From positions 744,001 to 808,000 of the forward strand of contig NZ_CP106738.1 of assembly GCF_025639885.1 (NCBI RefSeq): a stretch of DNA of 64,000 bases, read 5' to 3'. The translations under genes and the position numbers were made by a program. The first letter of the stretch is position 1, and each line of letters begins with the position of its first letter. The notes under the pieces are model-generated. The model made no database searches and had not been told where the DNA came from. It saw only the letters and a list, made by a program, of their open reading frames with translations. The DNA is from Roseovarius pelagicus (lineage in GTDB: Bacteria; Pseudomonadota; Alphaproteobacteria; Rhodobacterales; Rhodobacteraceae). Positions 9,679 through 20,204 of this stretch are shown in pieces.

Positions 9679-11346
9679 TCAACTCATCCGGCTGATAATC
9701 ACGGTCACTTCGGGCTTCTTGCCAATCTCTGCATTGGCAGACTGACGCGTGACACGGCGCAGTTCTTCTTCCAGCTTGTCGTCGTTCGCGCGCACCTTGT
9801 TACCCGCCCGGCCAAGGTATTGGCTTAGATCCTCTTCCAGCACGTCCACCAAGGGCGCATTGCTGATGCCGATCTCTGCCAGTCCTTTAACCTCGCACCA
9901 CGGCTCTCCCAGTGGCTCGTCGTCCTCGTCCAAAATCACATTCACGCTGACATGTCCGTTCAGCGCCATGCGGATACGGTCGCGCACGATCCCGTCCATT
10001 GCGCCGACCTGCACCGATCCGTCCAGATAGGTGCGCCCGGTTTCTACGTATTCCAGCACAGTGGGCGTGTTTGCACTGAGGTCGATCATCGTACCGTTGA
10101 CCGCCAGAACAGCCTTCATCGGCTTAGGCTTGCAGATTTTTACATGCTCGCGCAGGTGACGGTGCTCGCCATGCATTGGCACCACGATCTGCGGGCGAAT
10201 GATCTCATGCATCGCCTCCAGATCAGGGCGATTGGCATGGCCAGACACATGGTAAAGCCCGCTGTCGTCATCCACCACATCGACACCCATTTCAGAGAAC
10301 TGGTTGATGATACGGATAACGCCGCGCTCATTGCCCGGGATCGTCTTGCTGGAAAAGAGGAACGTATCGCCCTCTTTCAGCGTGATTCCCTGATATTTAC
10401 CATTGGCCAACTGGGCGCTGGCCGCACGGCGTTCGCCCTGACTGCCGGTCACGATCAGCATCAGATTTTCACGCGGTACATTCTTGGCGTCTTCAGGGCT
10501 GACTGTCTGGGGGAAGCCTTTGAGAACGCCGGTTTCCTCTGCCGCGTCAACCATGCGCCGCATCGCCCGCCCCATCAGGCAGACAGAGCGCCCGGCCCGC
10601 ACCCCCGCCTCGGCCAGCGTTTTGACCCGTGCCACGTTACTGGCGAACGTCGTCGCCGCCACCATCCCCTTGGCGCTGGCGACCAGTTTTTCGATCTCTG
10701 GTCCGACCGTGGATTCCGACCGCCCTTCGTGACGGCTGAACACGTTGGTCGAATCGCACATCAGCGCCAACACGCCATCCTTTGCGATCTCTTCCCACAT
10801 GGCGTGATCAAATGGCTCGCCCACGCCCGGCGCGGTGTCGATCTTGAAATCGCCCGTGTGCACCAATCGTCCCTTTGGCGTGTCGATCACCAGACCCGAG
10901 CTTTCGGGGATGGAGTGTGAAATCGGTGCAAACCCTACGGTGAACGGTCCCGCAGTCACAGTTTCCGGCCAAGGTGACACTGTGCGCACCGCCTTTTCAG
11001 GATGGCCATGTTCGGCCATCTTGCGGCGCGCGATGTTGGCAGTAAAGGCACGCGCATAAACCGGCGCGCCCAGCCGATCATAGTGATGCGCCACCGCACC
11101 GACATGATCCTCATGCGCATGGGTTACGAATATCGCCTCCAGATCGCCCTTCCGCTTTTCCAGCCAGCTAATGTCAGGCAGGATCAGATCCACACCGGGG
11201 CTGCCATCCATGTCTGGAAATGTTACTCCCAGATCCACTAGGATCAGCTTCTCCTTGCCCGGCTTCCCGTAGCCATAGACATAGGCATTCATGCCAATCT
11301 CGCCCGCCCCGCCCAGGGGCAGGTAAATCACTCGCTCATTGCTCAT
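9679..11346 (-). CDS. rnj: ribonuclease J
   Basis: 555 residues: metallo-beta-lactamase plus beta-CASP ribonuclease. The metal motif is HAHEDH (76-81), followed by HTGDFKID, CDSTN, the beta-CASP segment MLIVTGSQGERRAAS, then SSKTIPGNE and VVPMHGEHRHL. RNase J performs 5'-to-3' exo- and endonucleolytic RNA decay and rRNA maturation. It is the last gene of a run birA-coaX-rnj behind nuoN, 6 bases from coaX, an arrangement familiar in alphaproteobacteria. Confidence 0.96.
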   Translation of the reverse strand: MSNERVIYLPLGGAGEIGMNAYVYGYGKPGKEKLILVDLGVTFPDMDGSPGVDLILPDISWLEKRKGDLEAIFVTHAHEDHVGAVAHHYDRLGAPVYARAFTANIARRKMAEHGHPEKAVRTVSPWPETVTAGPFTVGFAPISHSIPESSGLVIDTPKGRLVHTGDFKIDTAPGVGEPFDHAMWEEIAKDGVLALMCDSTNVFSRHEGRSESTVGPEIEKLVASAKGMVAATTFASNVARVKTLAEAGVRAGRSVCLMGRAMRRMVDAAEETGVLKGFPQTVSPEDAKNVPRENLMLIVTGSQGERRAASAQLANGKYQGITLKEGDTFLFSSKTIPGNERGVIRIINQFSEMGVDVVDDDSGLYHVSGHANRPDLEAMHEIIRPQIVVPMHGEHRHLREHVKICKPKPMKAVLAVNGTMIDLSANTPTVLEYVETGRTYLDGSVQVGAMDGIVRDRIRMALNGHVSVNVILDEDDEPLGEPWCEVKGLAEIGISNAPLVDVLEEDLSQYLGRAGNKVRANDDKLEEELRRVTRQSANAEIGKKPEVTVIISRMS

Positions 11347-11352
11347 CCGGCC

Positions 11353-12123
11353 TCAGCCCTTCTTATTATATGCGTGGATCACGGTCAGCCCGTGCATCGT
11401 CAAATCTTCTTCGAGCACATCAAACAGCTCTTCTGTCTCATTGAACAGCGACGCAAGACCGCCGGTTCCAATCACCTTCATCGGGCGCGCGCGCTCTGCT
11501 CTGATCCGCGCGCAGCATTCCTTGACCAGTCCGACATACCCCCAGAACACACCCGACTGCATACAGGCCACTGTGTTGGTGCCGATCACCTGCTGCGGCT
11601 TGGAAATATCCACATGCGGCAGGGCAGCGGCTGCCATGTGCAGCGCCTCCAGACTCAGGTTCACACCCGGCGCAATCAGACCACCGATATATGCTCCGTC
11701 CGCGGCGACCACATCAAAGGTGGTCGCAGTGCCGAAATCCACCACAATCAGATCACCGCCGTGCCGGTCATGCGCGCCCGCCGTATTCACCAGCCGGTCC
11801 GGTCCGACGATTGTGCCACCGTCAACACGCGGCTCGATTGGCAGCGCACAATCCGGTTTCCCCACCACCATCGGGCGGCAGCCAAAGAACCTGTCGGCAA
11901 AGACCCGCAGGTTGAAAACCACACGCGGCACTGTGGACGAGATAATGACTTCGTCGATCTCTACATCCAGCCCGTAATGTTTCACCAGCGTCGAATACCA
12001 CGTAAAATAGGCATCCGCCGTCCGCGCGTGATGCGTCGATGTGCGCAGGGTACACAGGAATTCGCTTCCGTCCCAAATCGCAAAGACGGTGTTGGTGTTC
12101 CCGCAGTCAATCGCCAGCAGCAT
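11353..12123 (-). CDS. coaX: type III pantothenate kinase
   Basis: 256 residues from ATG 12123, which overlaps the 3' end of birA by 17 bases. The N-terminal phosphate motif is MLLAIDCGNTNTVFAIWDG; VVGPDRLVNTAGA and VDFGTATTFDVV are the conserved type III signatures, and GGLIAPGVNLS follows. The enzyme phosphorylates pantothenate in the first step of CoA synthesis and is ASKHA-fold, unlike CoaA. Translational coupling with birA is likely. Confidence 0.96.
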   Translation of the reverse strand: MLLAIDCGNTNTVFAIWDGSEFLCTLRTSTHHARTADAYFTWYSTLVKHYGLDVEIDEVIISSTVPRVVFNLRVFADRFFGCRPMVVGKPDCALPIEPRVDGGTIVGPDRLVNTAGAHDRHGGDLIVVDFGTATTFDVVAADGAYIGGLIAPGVNLSLEALHMAAAALPHVDISKPQQVIGTNTVACMQSGVFWGYVGLVKECCARIRAERARPMKVIGTGGLASLFNETEELFDVLEEDLTMHGLTVIHAYNKKG

Positions 12124-12892
12124 GACCTGCCTCCACCTCGTCAAAGAAAACATCCGCAGCGGCAATCGCCTGCCGCCCGGTGCCGGTAGATAGAACAAGA
12201 TTACCGTCTTCGTCCACCGTCTCGAACCGGCCCGTGATTTCTGCTTTGCCCGTGCGGGCCGTGATCACCTCTCCCAAACGCGCCGCCCGCGCCAACCATG
12301 CCGTGCGGATCGGGGCAAAGCCATGTCGTGCGAACTGATCCTCGCGCATGGCATAGGCGGCGGCCAGATAGGTCAGGAAATCCTCTGGCGCGATCTGCGT
12401 CCCGGTCTCACCGCGCAGCGACACGGGCGGGACGGCACCCTTGGCCACGACCTGTGGAACCTCAGACAGGTTCACGCCAAACCCGATCGCCAGATGGCTT
12501 AGTTTGCCGCCGATTCCCGCGCTTTCCAGCAGAATGCCCGCCAATTTGCCTCCGTGCAGCAAAACATCGTTCGGCCATTTCAACGCAAAACTCTCTGCGC
12601 GTCCTGTAACCATCACCAGCGCATCGTCCAGCGCCAGTGCCGCCACGAACGACCGCAGCGCCGCCTGCCCCGGAACCTCTGCCGGACGCAACACCAACGT
12701 CGCCGCCAGATTGCCGGTGGGATCGACCCATGGCCGCCCCCGCCGGCCGCGCCCTGCGGTCTGGCGATGTGCCATGATCCACGTCGGCCCGGTCAGCGTG
12801 GCCGCCACGCGCACAGCTTCGGCGTTGGTGCTGTCCACCTCTGGCAGAATGCACTTCGCGTATCCGTCTGGCCACCCTACGTTTTTCATCAT
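12107..12892 (-). CDS. birA: biotin--[acetyl-CoA-carboxylase] ligase, monofunctional
   Basis: 261 residues. The biotinyl-AMP loop is QTAGRGRRGRPW, with KWPNDV and GKLAGILLE following. There is no N-terminal DNA-binding domain, so this is a class I ligase and not a repressor. It attaches biotin to carboxylases such as the methylcrotonoyl-CoA carboxylase subunit encoded at 38399-40348. Two adjacent ATGs (12892, 12889) are possible; the second sits better behind GGGGA. The ATGs lie inside a copy of a short dispersed sequence found three times in the window. Confidence 0.93.
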   Translation of the reverse strand: MMKNVGWPDGYAKCILPEVDSTNAEAVRVAATLTGPTWIMAHRQTAGRGRRGRPWVDPTGNLAATLVLRPAEVPGQAALRSFVAALALDDALVMVTGRAESFALKWPNDVLLHGGKLAGILLESAGIGGKLSHLAIGFGVNLSEVPQVVAKGAVPPVSLRGETGTQIAPEDFLTYLAAAYAMREDQFARHGFAPIRTAWLARAARLGEVITARTGKAEITGRFETVDEDGNLVLSTGTGRQAIAAADVFFDEVEAGHAAGD

Positions 12893-12903
12893 TCCCCAAA
12901 TAC
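12885..12903 (-). repeat. 19-bp dispersed element, copy A
   Basis: Minus-strand GTATTTGGGGAATGATGAA. It matches copy C in 17 of 19 positions and copy B more loosely. It lies across the birA start, next to the small palindromes CCTCCGCCGGAGG and CGCCCCAACGGGGCG (12903-12934). Similar A/T-rich strings before gene starts are, from memory, frequent in Rhodobacteraceae. Confidence 0.45.
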
Positions 12904-12946
12904 CTCCGCCGGAGGCACCCGCCCCAACGGGGCGGCAAAAACAAAA

Positions 12947-12968
12947 GCGACGCGCCGTGGCGCGTCAC
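12947..12968 (-). terminator. intrinsic terminator after nuoN
   Basis: On the minus strand GACGCGCC-AC-GGCGCGTC forms an 8-bp stem (12949-12956 with 12959-12966), followed directly by GCTTTTGTTTTTG. It lies about 35 bases past the nuoN stop. It should end much of the nuo transcript before birA. The plus strand also has TTTTT after the stem, so it could work both ways. Confidence 0.75.
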
Positions 12969-13001
12969 CTTTTTCAAACGATCTGTTCTGATGCATACGG
13001 A

Positions 13002-14438
13002 TCAGTTGACCAGCGTCGCCGCCGCCGCCTGCGCCATCCCTTCGATGCCAAAGAGGTTCACAACCCCCAGCACCATGATCGCCGCCGAGGCCATCAGGAA
13101 TCCCCACAGCACAGGTGAACGCGGGGCGTCCAGTGCCTCGCCTTCCTCGCCGAAATACATGTAATAGACGATACGCAGGTAATAAAACGCACCGATCACC
13201 GAGGCGACCACACCCGCAACAGCCAGCCACGCCAGCCCGCCGTCATAGGCTGCGCGCAGCACGTAAAACTTGCCAAAGAAGCCGACCAGCGGTGGCACGC
13301 CCGCTAGGCTAAACATCAGGATCAGCACTGCCAGCGCCCGACCCGGATGGCGCTTCGAATACATGTTCAGGCTGGCAATATCCGTGACCGGCTGCCCGTC
13401 CTTGGCCATCGACAGGATGAACGCGAATGTGCCGATATTCATGGTGACGTAGATCGCCATATAGATCAGCATCGCCTGCACACCAAACGCCGTCCCCGCC
13501 GCAAGCCCCATCAGGGCAAAGCCCATATGCGCGATCGAGGAATAGGCCATCAGCCGCTTGATATCGCGTTGCCCGATGGCCGCAACGGCCCCGAGGAACA
13601 TCGACAACACGCTCAGCAATGCAACGATCTGCTGCCAGTCAGCGACCACACCGCCGAATGCGTCATGTACGACGCGGGCAAACAATCCCATCGCCGCCAC
13701 TTTGGGCGCGGTGGCAAAAAAAGCGGTGATCGGCGTTGGCGCGCCTTCATACACATCCGGCGTCCACATGTGGAATGGTACAGCCGACACCTTGAATGCC
13801 ATGCCGGAAATTACGAACACCAACCCCAACAGCAGCCCCAGGGGCGCGTGCCCATCCGCCGCTGCGATGATGCCTGAGAACAGCGTCGTGCCCGCATAAC
13901 CGTAAACCAGCGAGGCACCATAAAGCAGCAGACCAGAGCTGAGCGAGCCCAGTACGAAATATTTCAGGCCCGCTTCGGTCGATTTGATACTATCACGACG
14001 CAGCGACGCCACGACATACAGCGACAGAGATTGCAGTTCCAATCCCATGTACAACGCCATCAGATCGCCGGCGCTGACCATCATCATCATGCCCACGGCG
14101 CACAGCGCCACAAGGATCGGATACTCGAACCGCAGCATGTCACGACGCGCCATATAGTCTTGGCCCATGACCATGACCGCCGCCGCACTCAACAGGACCA
14201 CCACTTTGGCAAACCGGGCGAACCCGTCATCGACGAACATGCCGCCAAAGGCCGTGCGCGTGCCACTCCCGGTGCTTCCGATCCAGAAGGCCATCGCAAC
14301 AAAGAGCGCGGCAGTGAGCCAGATCAGCATACCCGCCATCTTGTCCTTGCCGCTGTAGACTGCGCCGATAAGGGCCAGCATCGCGAAAACCGCGATCACC
14401 AGTTCCGGCAGGATTACGTTCAGATCAGCCTGAATCAT
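13002..14438 (-). CDS. nuoN: NADH-quinone oxidoreductase subunit N
   Basis: 478 residues, antiporter-like membrane subunit of complex I with about 14 hydrophobic helices. Conserved proton-path segments are seen: [20 protein letters not shown] (Glu in helix 5), [20 protein letters not shown] (Lys in FKVSAVPFH) and [18 protein letters not shown]. It starts 11 bases after nuoM ends and is the last nuo gene. Length is normal; no disruption seen. Confidence 0.97.
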   Translation of the reverse strand: MIQADLNVILPELVIAVFAMLALIGAVYSGKDKMAGMLIWLTAALFVAMAFWIGSTGSGTRTAFGGMFVDDGFARFAKVVVLLSAAAVMVMGQDYMARRDMLRFEYPILVALCAVGMMMMVSAGDLMALYMGLELQSLSLYVVASLRRDSIKSTEAGLKYFVLGSLSSGLLLYGASLVYGYAGTTLFSGIIAAADGHAPLGLLLGLVFVISGMAFKVSAVPFHMWTPDVYEGAPTPITAFFATAPKVAAMGLFARVVHDAFGGVVADWQQIVALLSVLSMFLGAVAAIGQRDIKRLMAYSSIAHMGFALMGLAAGTAFGVQAMLIYMAIYVTMNIGTFAFILSMAKDGQPVTDIASLNMYSKRHPGRALAVLILMFSLAGVPPLVGFFGKFYVLRAAYDGGLAWLAVAGVVASVIGAFYYLRIVYYMYFGEEGEALDAPRSPVLWGFLMASAAIMVLGVVNLFGIEGMAQAAAATLVN

Positions 14439-14449
14439 CTCTCGGCCCC

Positions 14450-16003
14450 TTAATGCGATGTATCGGCGGTTTGGCTGGCGGCACCTGTATGTGCCTCCGC
14501 AACCGCAGTGTCATAGTTGGAAATCAGCGCCTCGACCGAGGGGCTGATGATATCAGTCACCAGACTGGGATAAACACCCAGCAGCAGCGTCATTGCCACC
14601 AGTGGCGCAAAGATCGCCCGCTCGCGCCCGCCCATGTCGGTGATAGTGCGCAGGCTCTCTTTGATCAGGTCACCCATCACCACCCGGCGGTATAGCCATA
14701 GCGCGTATGCCGCCGACAGGATCACACCCGATGTAGCGACCGCAGCGACCCATGTATTGACCTTAAAGATGCCCACCAGCGTCAGAAACTCGCCGATAAA
14801 ACCGGACGTGCCCGGCAGTCCGACATTGGCCATGGTAAAGAACATGAAGATCAGCGCATAGGCCGGCATCCGGTTGACCAGACCGCCATAGGCGTCAATC
14901 TCTCGGGTGTGCATCCGGTCATAAATGACCCCGACGCAGAGGAAGAGCGCCCCCGAGATAAACCCGTGGCTGAGCATCTGGAAAATAGCGCCATCAATGC
15001 CCTGCTGGTTCGCTGCAAAAATGCCCATCGTCACATAGCCCATATGCGCCACGGATGAATAAGCAATCAGCTTTTTCATGTCTTCTTGGGCCAGCGCCAC
15101 CAGCGACGTGTAGACGATGGCGATCGCCGACATCCACAACACCAGCGGTGTCAGAACATCCGCACCCACCGGGAACATCGGCAGGCTGAACCGCAAGAAG
15201 CCATAGCCACCCATCTTTAGCAGGATCGCTGCCAGAACAACCGACCCCGCAGTAGGTGCTTGTACGTGCGCATCCGGTAGCCATGTGTGGACAGGCCACA
15301 TCGGCATCTTGACCGCAAAACTGGCAAAGAACGCGAGGAACATCAGCGTCTGCATGCCGCCGACGACATAGATACCCAATACGCTAAAGCTCTCGGACGC
15401 GAACTCGTGATTCATCAGCGCCGGAATGTCAGTGGTGCCCGCATCCGCGAACATCGCGACCATCGCGACCAGCATCAGAACCGACCCAAGGAAGGTGTAG
15501 AGGAAGAACTTGAACGAGGCATAGATCCGTTCCTTGCCGCCCCAGATACCGATGATCAGGAACATCGGGATCAGCCCCGCCTCGAAGAAGAGGTAGAACA
15601 GCACCAGATCGAGCGCCATGAACACGCCCAGCATCAGCGTTTCCAGCAACAGGAACGCGATCATGTATTCCTTGACCCGCACCTTGACATTCCACGACGC
15701 GGCGATTGTCAGCGGCATCATGAACGTGGTCAGCATCACGAACAGGACGCTGATCCCGTCAACGCCCATCTTGTATTTCAGACCCAAGAGCCATTGATGC
15801 TCTTCGACGAATTGGAATCCGGTGTTGCTGCTATCGAAATCGAACAGGATGAACAGCGACACAAGGAATGTGACCACGGTCGCGACCAGTGCAACCCATT
15901 TGGCGTTGCGCTGCGCCGCTTCATCCTCGCCCCGCAGGAATACCGCAAGAATAGCCGCCGCAATCAGCGGCAGAAACGTTGTGATCGACAGGACGTTATC
16001 CAT
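14450..16003 (-). CDS. nuoM: NADH-quinone oxidoreductase subunit M
   Basis: 517 residues from ATG 16003, preferred because GGGGGG lies about 7 bases upstream and the codon overlaps the nuoL stop (TGATG). Antiporter-like subunit with [18 protein letters not shown] (Glu in helix 5), [20 protein letters not shown] (helix 7-8 Lys and broken helix) and [18 protein letters not shown]. It pumps protons in the membrane arm between NuoL and NuoN. Confidence 0.97.
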   Translation of the reverse strand: MDNVLSITTFLPLIAAAILAVFLRGEDEAAQRNAKWVALVATVVTFLVSLFILFDFDSSNTGFQFVEEHQWLLGLKYKMGVDGISVLFVMLTTFMMPLTIAASWNVKVRVKEYMIAFLLLETLMLGVFMALDLVLFYLFFEAGLIPMFLIIGIWGGKERIYASFKFFLYTFLGSVLMLVAMVAMFADAGTTDIPALMNHEFASESFSVLGIYVVGGMQTLMFLAFFASFAVKMPMWPVHTWLPDAHVQAPTAGSVVLAAILLKMGGYGFLRFSLPMFPVGADVLTPLVLWMSAIAIVYTSLVALAQEDMKKLIAYSSVAHMGYVTMGIFAANQQGIDGAIFQMLSHGFISGALFLCVGVIYDRMHTREIDAYGGLVNRMPAYALIFMFFTMANVGLPGTSGFIGEFLTLVGIFKVNTWVAAVATSGVILSAAYALWLYRRVVMGDLIKESLRTITDMGGRERAIFAPLVAMTLLLGVYPSLVTDIISPSVEALISNYDTAVAEAHTGAASQTADTSH

Positions 16004-18150
16004 CAGTGTGCCCCCCCGCTCATCGTGACCCATGTAACGAGGACCGCAATCCCGATCACCATGGCGAACGCATAGGTAAAGATATAGCCAGACTGCGCCC
16101 GGCCCGCGAGCCGGGTAAAGAACGGCACGATCCCGAGGGCCACACCATTGAGCGCCCCATCAATCACACTGCCATCCCCGCGTTTCCACAAGAAGTGACC
16201 GAGCCGTTTGGCCGGGCGGACAAAGATCGCGTCGTAGATTTCATCAAAGTACCATTTGTTCAGCAAAAACAGATATAGCGGCCGTTGGCTCTCGGCCGCT
16301 TTGCGCGGCATGCTGGGATCCCAGATATAGAACCACAGTGCCGTGATCAGACCGATCAGCATCGCGATGAACGGGCTGACCTTGACCCATTTGGGCGCGT
16401 GGTGCGCGTCGTCCATCACATGATTATCCGGTGCCATGTAGATGGCCCCCTTGGGCGCTTCGCCGGAATGGGTCGCGGTGGCATGTTCGTCACCCGCAGC
16501 GACGGCGTCGTCGCCGTGACCCGCATCAACCATGTCCGCGGTGGCCAGCTCCTCGCCGTGAGCGGCCTCTTCACCATGCCCAGCCTCTTCGCCGTGGCCT
16601 TCGCTGGCCTCGGCATGATGTTCGGGAATGCCAAAGAACTTGTTCACCTGCGCATGATCGCCAAAGAAGCTGCCATACCAGACCATCCCCGCAAAGACCG
16701 ATCCCAGCGCCAGCACACCCAGAGGCACCAGCATGACCATCGGGCTTTCATGCGCGTGCTCATGTGTATGCTTGTCGCCACGCGGCTCGCCCCAGAACGT
16801 CAGGAACATCAACCGCCAGCTGTAGAAGCTGGTAAAGAGCGCGGCGATGACCAGCATCCAGAAGGCATAGCCGCCATTGGTGCCTGCCCATGCGCTCTCG
16901 ATCACTGCGTCCTTGCTCAGGAAGCCGGCGAACCCGATATGTGTCAGCGGGATACCGACGCCGGTAATGGCCAGTGTACCGATCAGCATCGCCCAGAATG
17001 TATAGGGCAGCTTTTTGCGCAACCCGCCATAGTTCCGCATATCCTGCTCGTGATGCATCCCGTGGATGACCGACCCGGCACCGAGAAACAGCATCGCCTT
17101 GAAAAATGCGTGGGTAAAGAGGTGGAACATCGCCACCGAATACATGCCGACACCCGCCGCCACGAACATATAGCCCAGCTGGCTCATGGTCGAATAGGCG
17201 ATGACACGTTTGATGTCGTTCTGCACCAAACCAATGGTGGCCGCGACAAACGCGGTGGTGGCCCCCAGGAACGTGACGAACATCATCGCCTCGGGCGCGT
17301 ATTCCATCAGCGGTGACATTCGGCAGACCAGGAACACACCCGCCGTCACCATGGTCGCCGCGTGGATCAGCGCCGATACCGGTGTCGGGCCTTCCATCGC
17401 GTCCGGCAGCCAAGTGTGCAGGAACAGTTGCGCCGATTTGCCCATCGCGCCGACAAACAGCAGGAAAGCGATCAGGTTGGCCGCATTCCATTCAGACCAC
17501 AAGAAGGTAATGTTAGTCTGCGCCAGCTCTGGTGCGGCGGCAAACACGTCGTCAAACTTGATGCTGTCCGTCAGATAGAACAGCGCAAAGATACCCAGCG
17601 CAAACCCAAAATCACCGATCCGGTTGACCACGAACGCCTTGATCGCGGCGGCATTTGCACTCGGTTTGCGGAAATAGAACCCGATCAACAGGTAAGAGGC
17701 AAGGCCCACGCCCTCCCAGCCAAAGAACATCTGCGCGAGGTTGTCGGCTGTGACCAGCATCAGCATCGCAAAGGTAAAGAGGCTCAGATAAGCAAAGAAA
17801 CGCGGACGATAGCTCTCGTTTTCGCTAAACTGGCTGTCATGCGCCATGTACCCCATCGAATAGAGGTGAACCAGCGCAGAAACGGTCGTCACCACGATCA
17901 GCATGATCGCTGTCAGACGGTCCAGCCGGATACCCCACGCCGTGTCCAGCAAACCCGATTGCACCCAGTCAAGGATATGAATGTGCTGTGTCGTCCCGTC
18001 ATGCCCGAGGAACACGATCCAGCTAAGTGCGCAGGCCAGAAACAGCAGGCCGGTCGTGATCCATTGTGCGGCCACATCGCCAATCACGCGCCAGCCGAAC
18101 CCTGCAATGATGGCCCCGATCAGGGGGGCGAAAAGGATGATCTTTTCCAT
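16003..18150 (-). CDS. nuoL: NADH-quinone oxidoreductase subunit L with a His/Glu-rich loop
   Basis: 715 residues, the distal antiporter-like subunit. The core is conserved: [38 protein letters not shown] and [18 protein letters not shown], with the long lateral-helix C-terminus ([16 protein letters not shown]). Between helices, residues ~511-585 form a loop very rich in His, Glu, Asp, Ala and Gly ([17 protein letters not shown]), and residues 460-468 read [10 protein letters not shown]. coli NuoL is about 100 residues shorter. It is 4 bases after nuoK and overlaps nuoM. Confidence 0.97.
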   Translation of the reverse strand: MEKIILFAPLIGAIIAGFGWRVIGDVAAQWITTGLLFLACALSWIVFLGHDGTTQHIHILDWVQSGLLDTAWGIRLDRLTAIMLIVVTTVSALVHLYSMGYMAHDSQFSENESYRPRFFAYLSLFTFAMLMLVTADNLAQMFFGWEGVGLASYLLIGFYFRKPSANAAAIKAFVVNRIGDFGFALGIFALFYLTDSIKFDDVFAAAPELAQTNITFLWSEWNAANLIAFLLFVGAMGKSAQLFLHTWLPDAMEGPTPVSALIHAATMVTAGVFLVCRMSPLMEYAPEAMMFVTFLGATTAFVAATIGLVQNDIKRVIAYSTMSQLGYMFVAAGVGMYSVAMFHLFTHAFFKAMLFLGAGSVIHGMHHEQDMRNYGGLRKKLPYTFWAMLIGTLAITGVGIPLTHIGFAGFLSKDAVIESAWAGTNGGYAFWMLVIAALFTSFYSWRLMFLTFWGEPRGDKHTHEHAHESPMVMLVPLGVLALGSVFAGMVWYGSFFGDHAQVNKFFGIPEHHAEASEGHGEEAGHGEEAAHGEELATADMVDAGHGDDAVAAGDEHATATHSGEAPKGAIYMAPDNHVMDDAHHAPKWVKVSPFIAMLIGLITALWFYIWDPSMPRKAAESQRPLYLFLLNKWYFDEIYDAIFVRPAKRLGHFLWKRGDGSVIDGALNGVALGIVPFFTRLAGRAQSGYIFTYAFAMVIGIAVLVTWVTMSGGAH

Positions 18151-18154
18151 GATA

Positions 18155-18460
18155 TCAGCCCTTCATCACGTTGACATCTTCGACCGCGATTGTGCCACGG
18201 TTGCGGAAGAAACACACAAGGATCGCGAGGCCGATGGCGGCCTCGGCGGCGGCGACAGTCAGGATAAAGAGGGTAAAGACTTGCCCGACCAGATCGCCCG
18301 CGTAGCTGGAGAACGCAACCATATTGATGTTGATTGCCAAGAGCATCAACTCGATCGACATCAGCAGAATGATCACATTCTTGCGGTTCAGGAAAAGCCC
18401 GAAAATGCCGGTGACAAAGAGTGCCGCCGCCACCGCCAGGTAATGTTCAATTCCGATCAT
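18155..18460 (-). CDS. nuoK: NADH-quinone oxidoreductase subunit K
   Basis: 101 residues, three transmembrane helices (MrpC-like). Conserved acidic residues sit in [12 protein letters not shown] (Glu of helix 2) and in [13 protein letters not shown]. It forms part of the proton path between the quinone site and the antiporter subunits. GAGGGA lies 11 bases upstream of the ATG. A micro-gene is found just upstream, at 18523-18594. Confidence 0.97.
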   Translation of the reverse strand: MIGIEHYLAVAAALFVTGIFGLFLNRKNVIILLMSIELMLLAININMVAFSSYAGDLVGQVFTLFILTVAAAEAAIGLAILVCFFRNRGTIAVEDVNVMKG

Positions 18461-18522
18461 GTCTGTCCCTCAGTCTTCTTTTTGCATCGCGCAATGCGCG
18501 TGTTGTCCGGTGCGTGTAGCCC

Positions 18523-18594
18523 CTAGAACATCGAATAGCCGCCAAGGACGATAACCAGCACGACCACCAATACAACGATTGTGTTTCTCGACAT
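18523..18594 (-). CDS. micro-gene between nuoJ and nuoK, single-helix membrane peptide
   Basis: ATG 18594 to TAG 18523-18525 encodes 23 residues: MSRNTIVV, then an almost unbroken run of Val, Leu and Ile, ending GGYSMF. AAGGGG lies 9-10 bases upstream of the ATG, a good ribosome site. The frame stays open back to ATG 18681, which would give 52 residues with a basic N-terminal half. Either form has one C-terminal hydrophobic helix. The gene sits in the 231-base gap between nuoJ and nuoK. I do not recognise the family. It could be a small complex I accessory or assembly peptide; chance is not excluded. Confidence 0.55.
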   Translation of the reverse strand: MSRNTIVVLVVVLVIVLGGYSMF

Positions 18595-18692
18595 TGTCTT
18601 CGCCCCTTCATATCCCCAAAGGCGCGCTATTCGCGCCACTTGCCTGTCTTGTCGTCGCCCCGGATCACGTCCGACGCTCATCGTTCACCCGC

Positions 18693-19301
18693 TCAGAGCC
18701 CCTGCCCCGGCTTTACATCGCGCAGTTCCATCGCCTTGGCCGGATCACGCCACATCTGGTGCAGCACGTTCTGACGCTTGATGTCTGTCCGGTGCCGCAA
18801 CGTCAGCACGATTGCCCCGATCATCGCGACCAGCAGGATCAGCCCCGCCAGTTGGAACAGCAGAAAATACTTATCATAAAGCAGCAGACCCAGCGCCGCG
18901 GTGTTGTGCGTCTCTGCCGGTGTCACGGCCTGACGTGCGGCCTCGGCGCCCTCGGCCACTTCCCACGCTCCCAGCGCGATACCGAATTGCATCAGCAGGA
19001 TCACCCCGATCAGCAGTGCCAATGGCAGGTATTTTGCCATTTCCGCCTTCAACTCGGCAAAATCCACATCCAGCATCATCACCACGAACAGGAACAGAAC
19101 CGCCACCGCGCCCACATAAACAATCACCAGCAGCATCGCGACAAATTCCGCGCCCAGCAGGACAAAGAGCCCCGCCGCACTGATGAATGACAGGATCAGC
19201 CAGAGCACCGAATGCACCGGGTTGCGGCTGATGACGGTAAAAAGTCCGCCAATCACGACCGAGATCGCAAAGAGATAAAAGGCCAGTGCCATGACGGTCA
19301 T
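18693..19301 (-). CDS. nuoJ: NADH-quinone oxidoreductase subunit J
   Basis: 202 residues, five predicted membrane helices. The conserved helix-3 motif is [20 protein letters not shown], which contains the pi-bulge region important for coupling. The C-terminal tail ([20 protein letters not shown]) is cytoplasmic. The start overlaps the stop of the preceding CMD-family gene by ATGA (19298-19301); a second Met four residues in is possible. Confidence 0.96.
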   Translation of the reverse strand: MTVMALAFYLFAISVVIGGLFTVISRNPVHSVLWLILSFISAAGLFVLLGAEFVAMLLVIVYVGAVAVLFLFVVMMLDVDFAELKAEMAKYLPLALLIGVILLMQFGIALGAWEVAEGAEAARQAVTPAETHNTAALGLLLYDKYFLLFQLAGLILLVAMIGAIVLTLRHRTDIKRQNVLHQMWRDPAKAMELRDVKPGQGL

Positions 19302-19708
19302 GTGTCTTTTCCTTCTTCATCCTGTGCGTCGAGCACTTGCTCGGCCAGTTCCATCGCCCGTGTCATCGCGGGCAATCCGGCGAACATCGACATTTGTCCC
19401 AGCGTTTCGACGATATGTTGCTTCGTCGCGCCCGCCTCCAGCGCATGCCGCACCGATTGGCGAAAGGCAACGTCGTTCTGCGCGCCCTGCATGGTCAATC
19501 CGGCCAGCGTCAACAGCATCCGCGTCCGTGCGTCCAGCCCGCCCTCGTTCAACGTGTTGCCAAACATCATTTCCATCATGTCGCGTGGCATGGTGCCCAT
19601 CATCTTCTCGAATCCCTTGGGTGTGAACGCCTCCATCGCCGGAAACGACTTTGCCATTTCCTGCGCTTGGGCCATCATCGCGGCAAAGGGATTGTTGGGA
19701 TCGGTCAT
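19298..19708 (-). CDS. carboxymuconolactone decarboxylase family protein inside the nuo operon
   Basis: 136 residues. The C-terminal half matches the AhpD/CMD fold ([20 protein letters not shown], then [20 protein letters not shown]). The CxxC of peroxidase-type AhpD is absent, so it is not a standard disulfide reductase. The N-terminal ~50 residues are Met-rich ([18 protein letters not shown]). It overlaps nuoI upstream and nuoJ downstream with ATGA at both ends, so it is firmly embedded in the operon. Role unknown; possibly a complex I accessory. Confidence 0.8.
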   Translation of the reverse strand: MTDPNNPFAAMMAQAQEMAKSFPAMEAFTPKGFEKMMGTMPRDMMEMMFGNTLNEGGLDARTRMLLTLAGLTMQGAQNDVAFRQSVRHALEAGATKQHIVETLGQMSMFAGLPAMTRAMELAEQVLDAQDEEGKDT

Positions 19709-20199
19709 CGGTACGGTGCGTCCAGTTCCAGATTGCGGGCAATCTCTGCTTCCCAGCGGTCGCCGTTGGCCAGCAGCTTGTCCTTGTCATAAAACAGTTC
19801 TTCTCGGGTCTCGGTGGCGAACTCGAAATTCGGCCCTTCGACAATCGCATCCACCGGGCAGGCCTCTTGGCAGAAACCGCAATAGATGCATTTGGTCATG
19901 TCGATGTCATAGCGCGTTGTGCGGCGGCTGCCGTCATCGCGCGGTTCGGCGTCGATGGTGATCGCCTGCGCCGGGCAGATCGCCTCGCACAGCTTGCAGG
20001 CGATGCAGCGTTCTTCACCGTTGGGATAGCGCCGCAACGCGTGTTCACCGCGAAAACGGGGCGAAAGCGGCCCTTTTTCATGCGGATAGTTCAGCGTCGC
20101 CTTGGGCGCAAAGAAGTATTTCAGCCCCAGCTTGAACCCTTTGAAAAAATCGCTGAGCAGGAAATACCCGGCCGCGCGTCCGTAATCTATGTTGGCCAT
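19705..20199 (-). CDS. nuoI: NADH-quinone oxidoreductase subunit I
   Basis: 164 residues with two [4Fe-4S] ferredoxin motifs, [12 protein letters not shown] and [12 protein letters not shown], carrying clusters N6a and N6b near the quinone site. The N-terminal segment ([14 protein letters not shown]) anchors to the membrane arm. Length and motifs match the family (TYKY/NuoI). It starts 5 bases after the methyltransferase stop and overlaps the CMD gene by ATGA. Confidence 0.98.
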   Translation of the reverse strand: MANIDYGRAAGYFLLSDFFKGFKLGLKYFFAPKATLNYPHEKGPLSPRFRGEHALRRYPNGEERCIACKLCEAICPAQAITIDAEPRDDGSRRTTRYDIDMTKCIYCGFCQEACPVDAIVEGPNFEFATETREELFYDKDKLLANGDRWEAEIARNLELDAPYR

Positions 20200-20204
20200 G
20201 CGTC

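Noticed and set aside
9952..10920. Plus-strand frame opposite rnj
   Set aside because: Shadow of a well-supported RNase J gene.
16438..16620. DNA tandem repeat in nuoL coding for the His-rich loop
   Set aside because: The GHGEE units are imperfect at DNA level and not a simple-sequence array; treated as a protein feature.
16285..17316. Long plus-strand frame opposite nuoL
   Set aside because: Shadow of nuoL; no recognisable domain or ribosome site.
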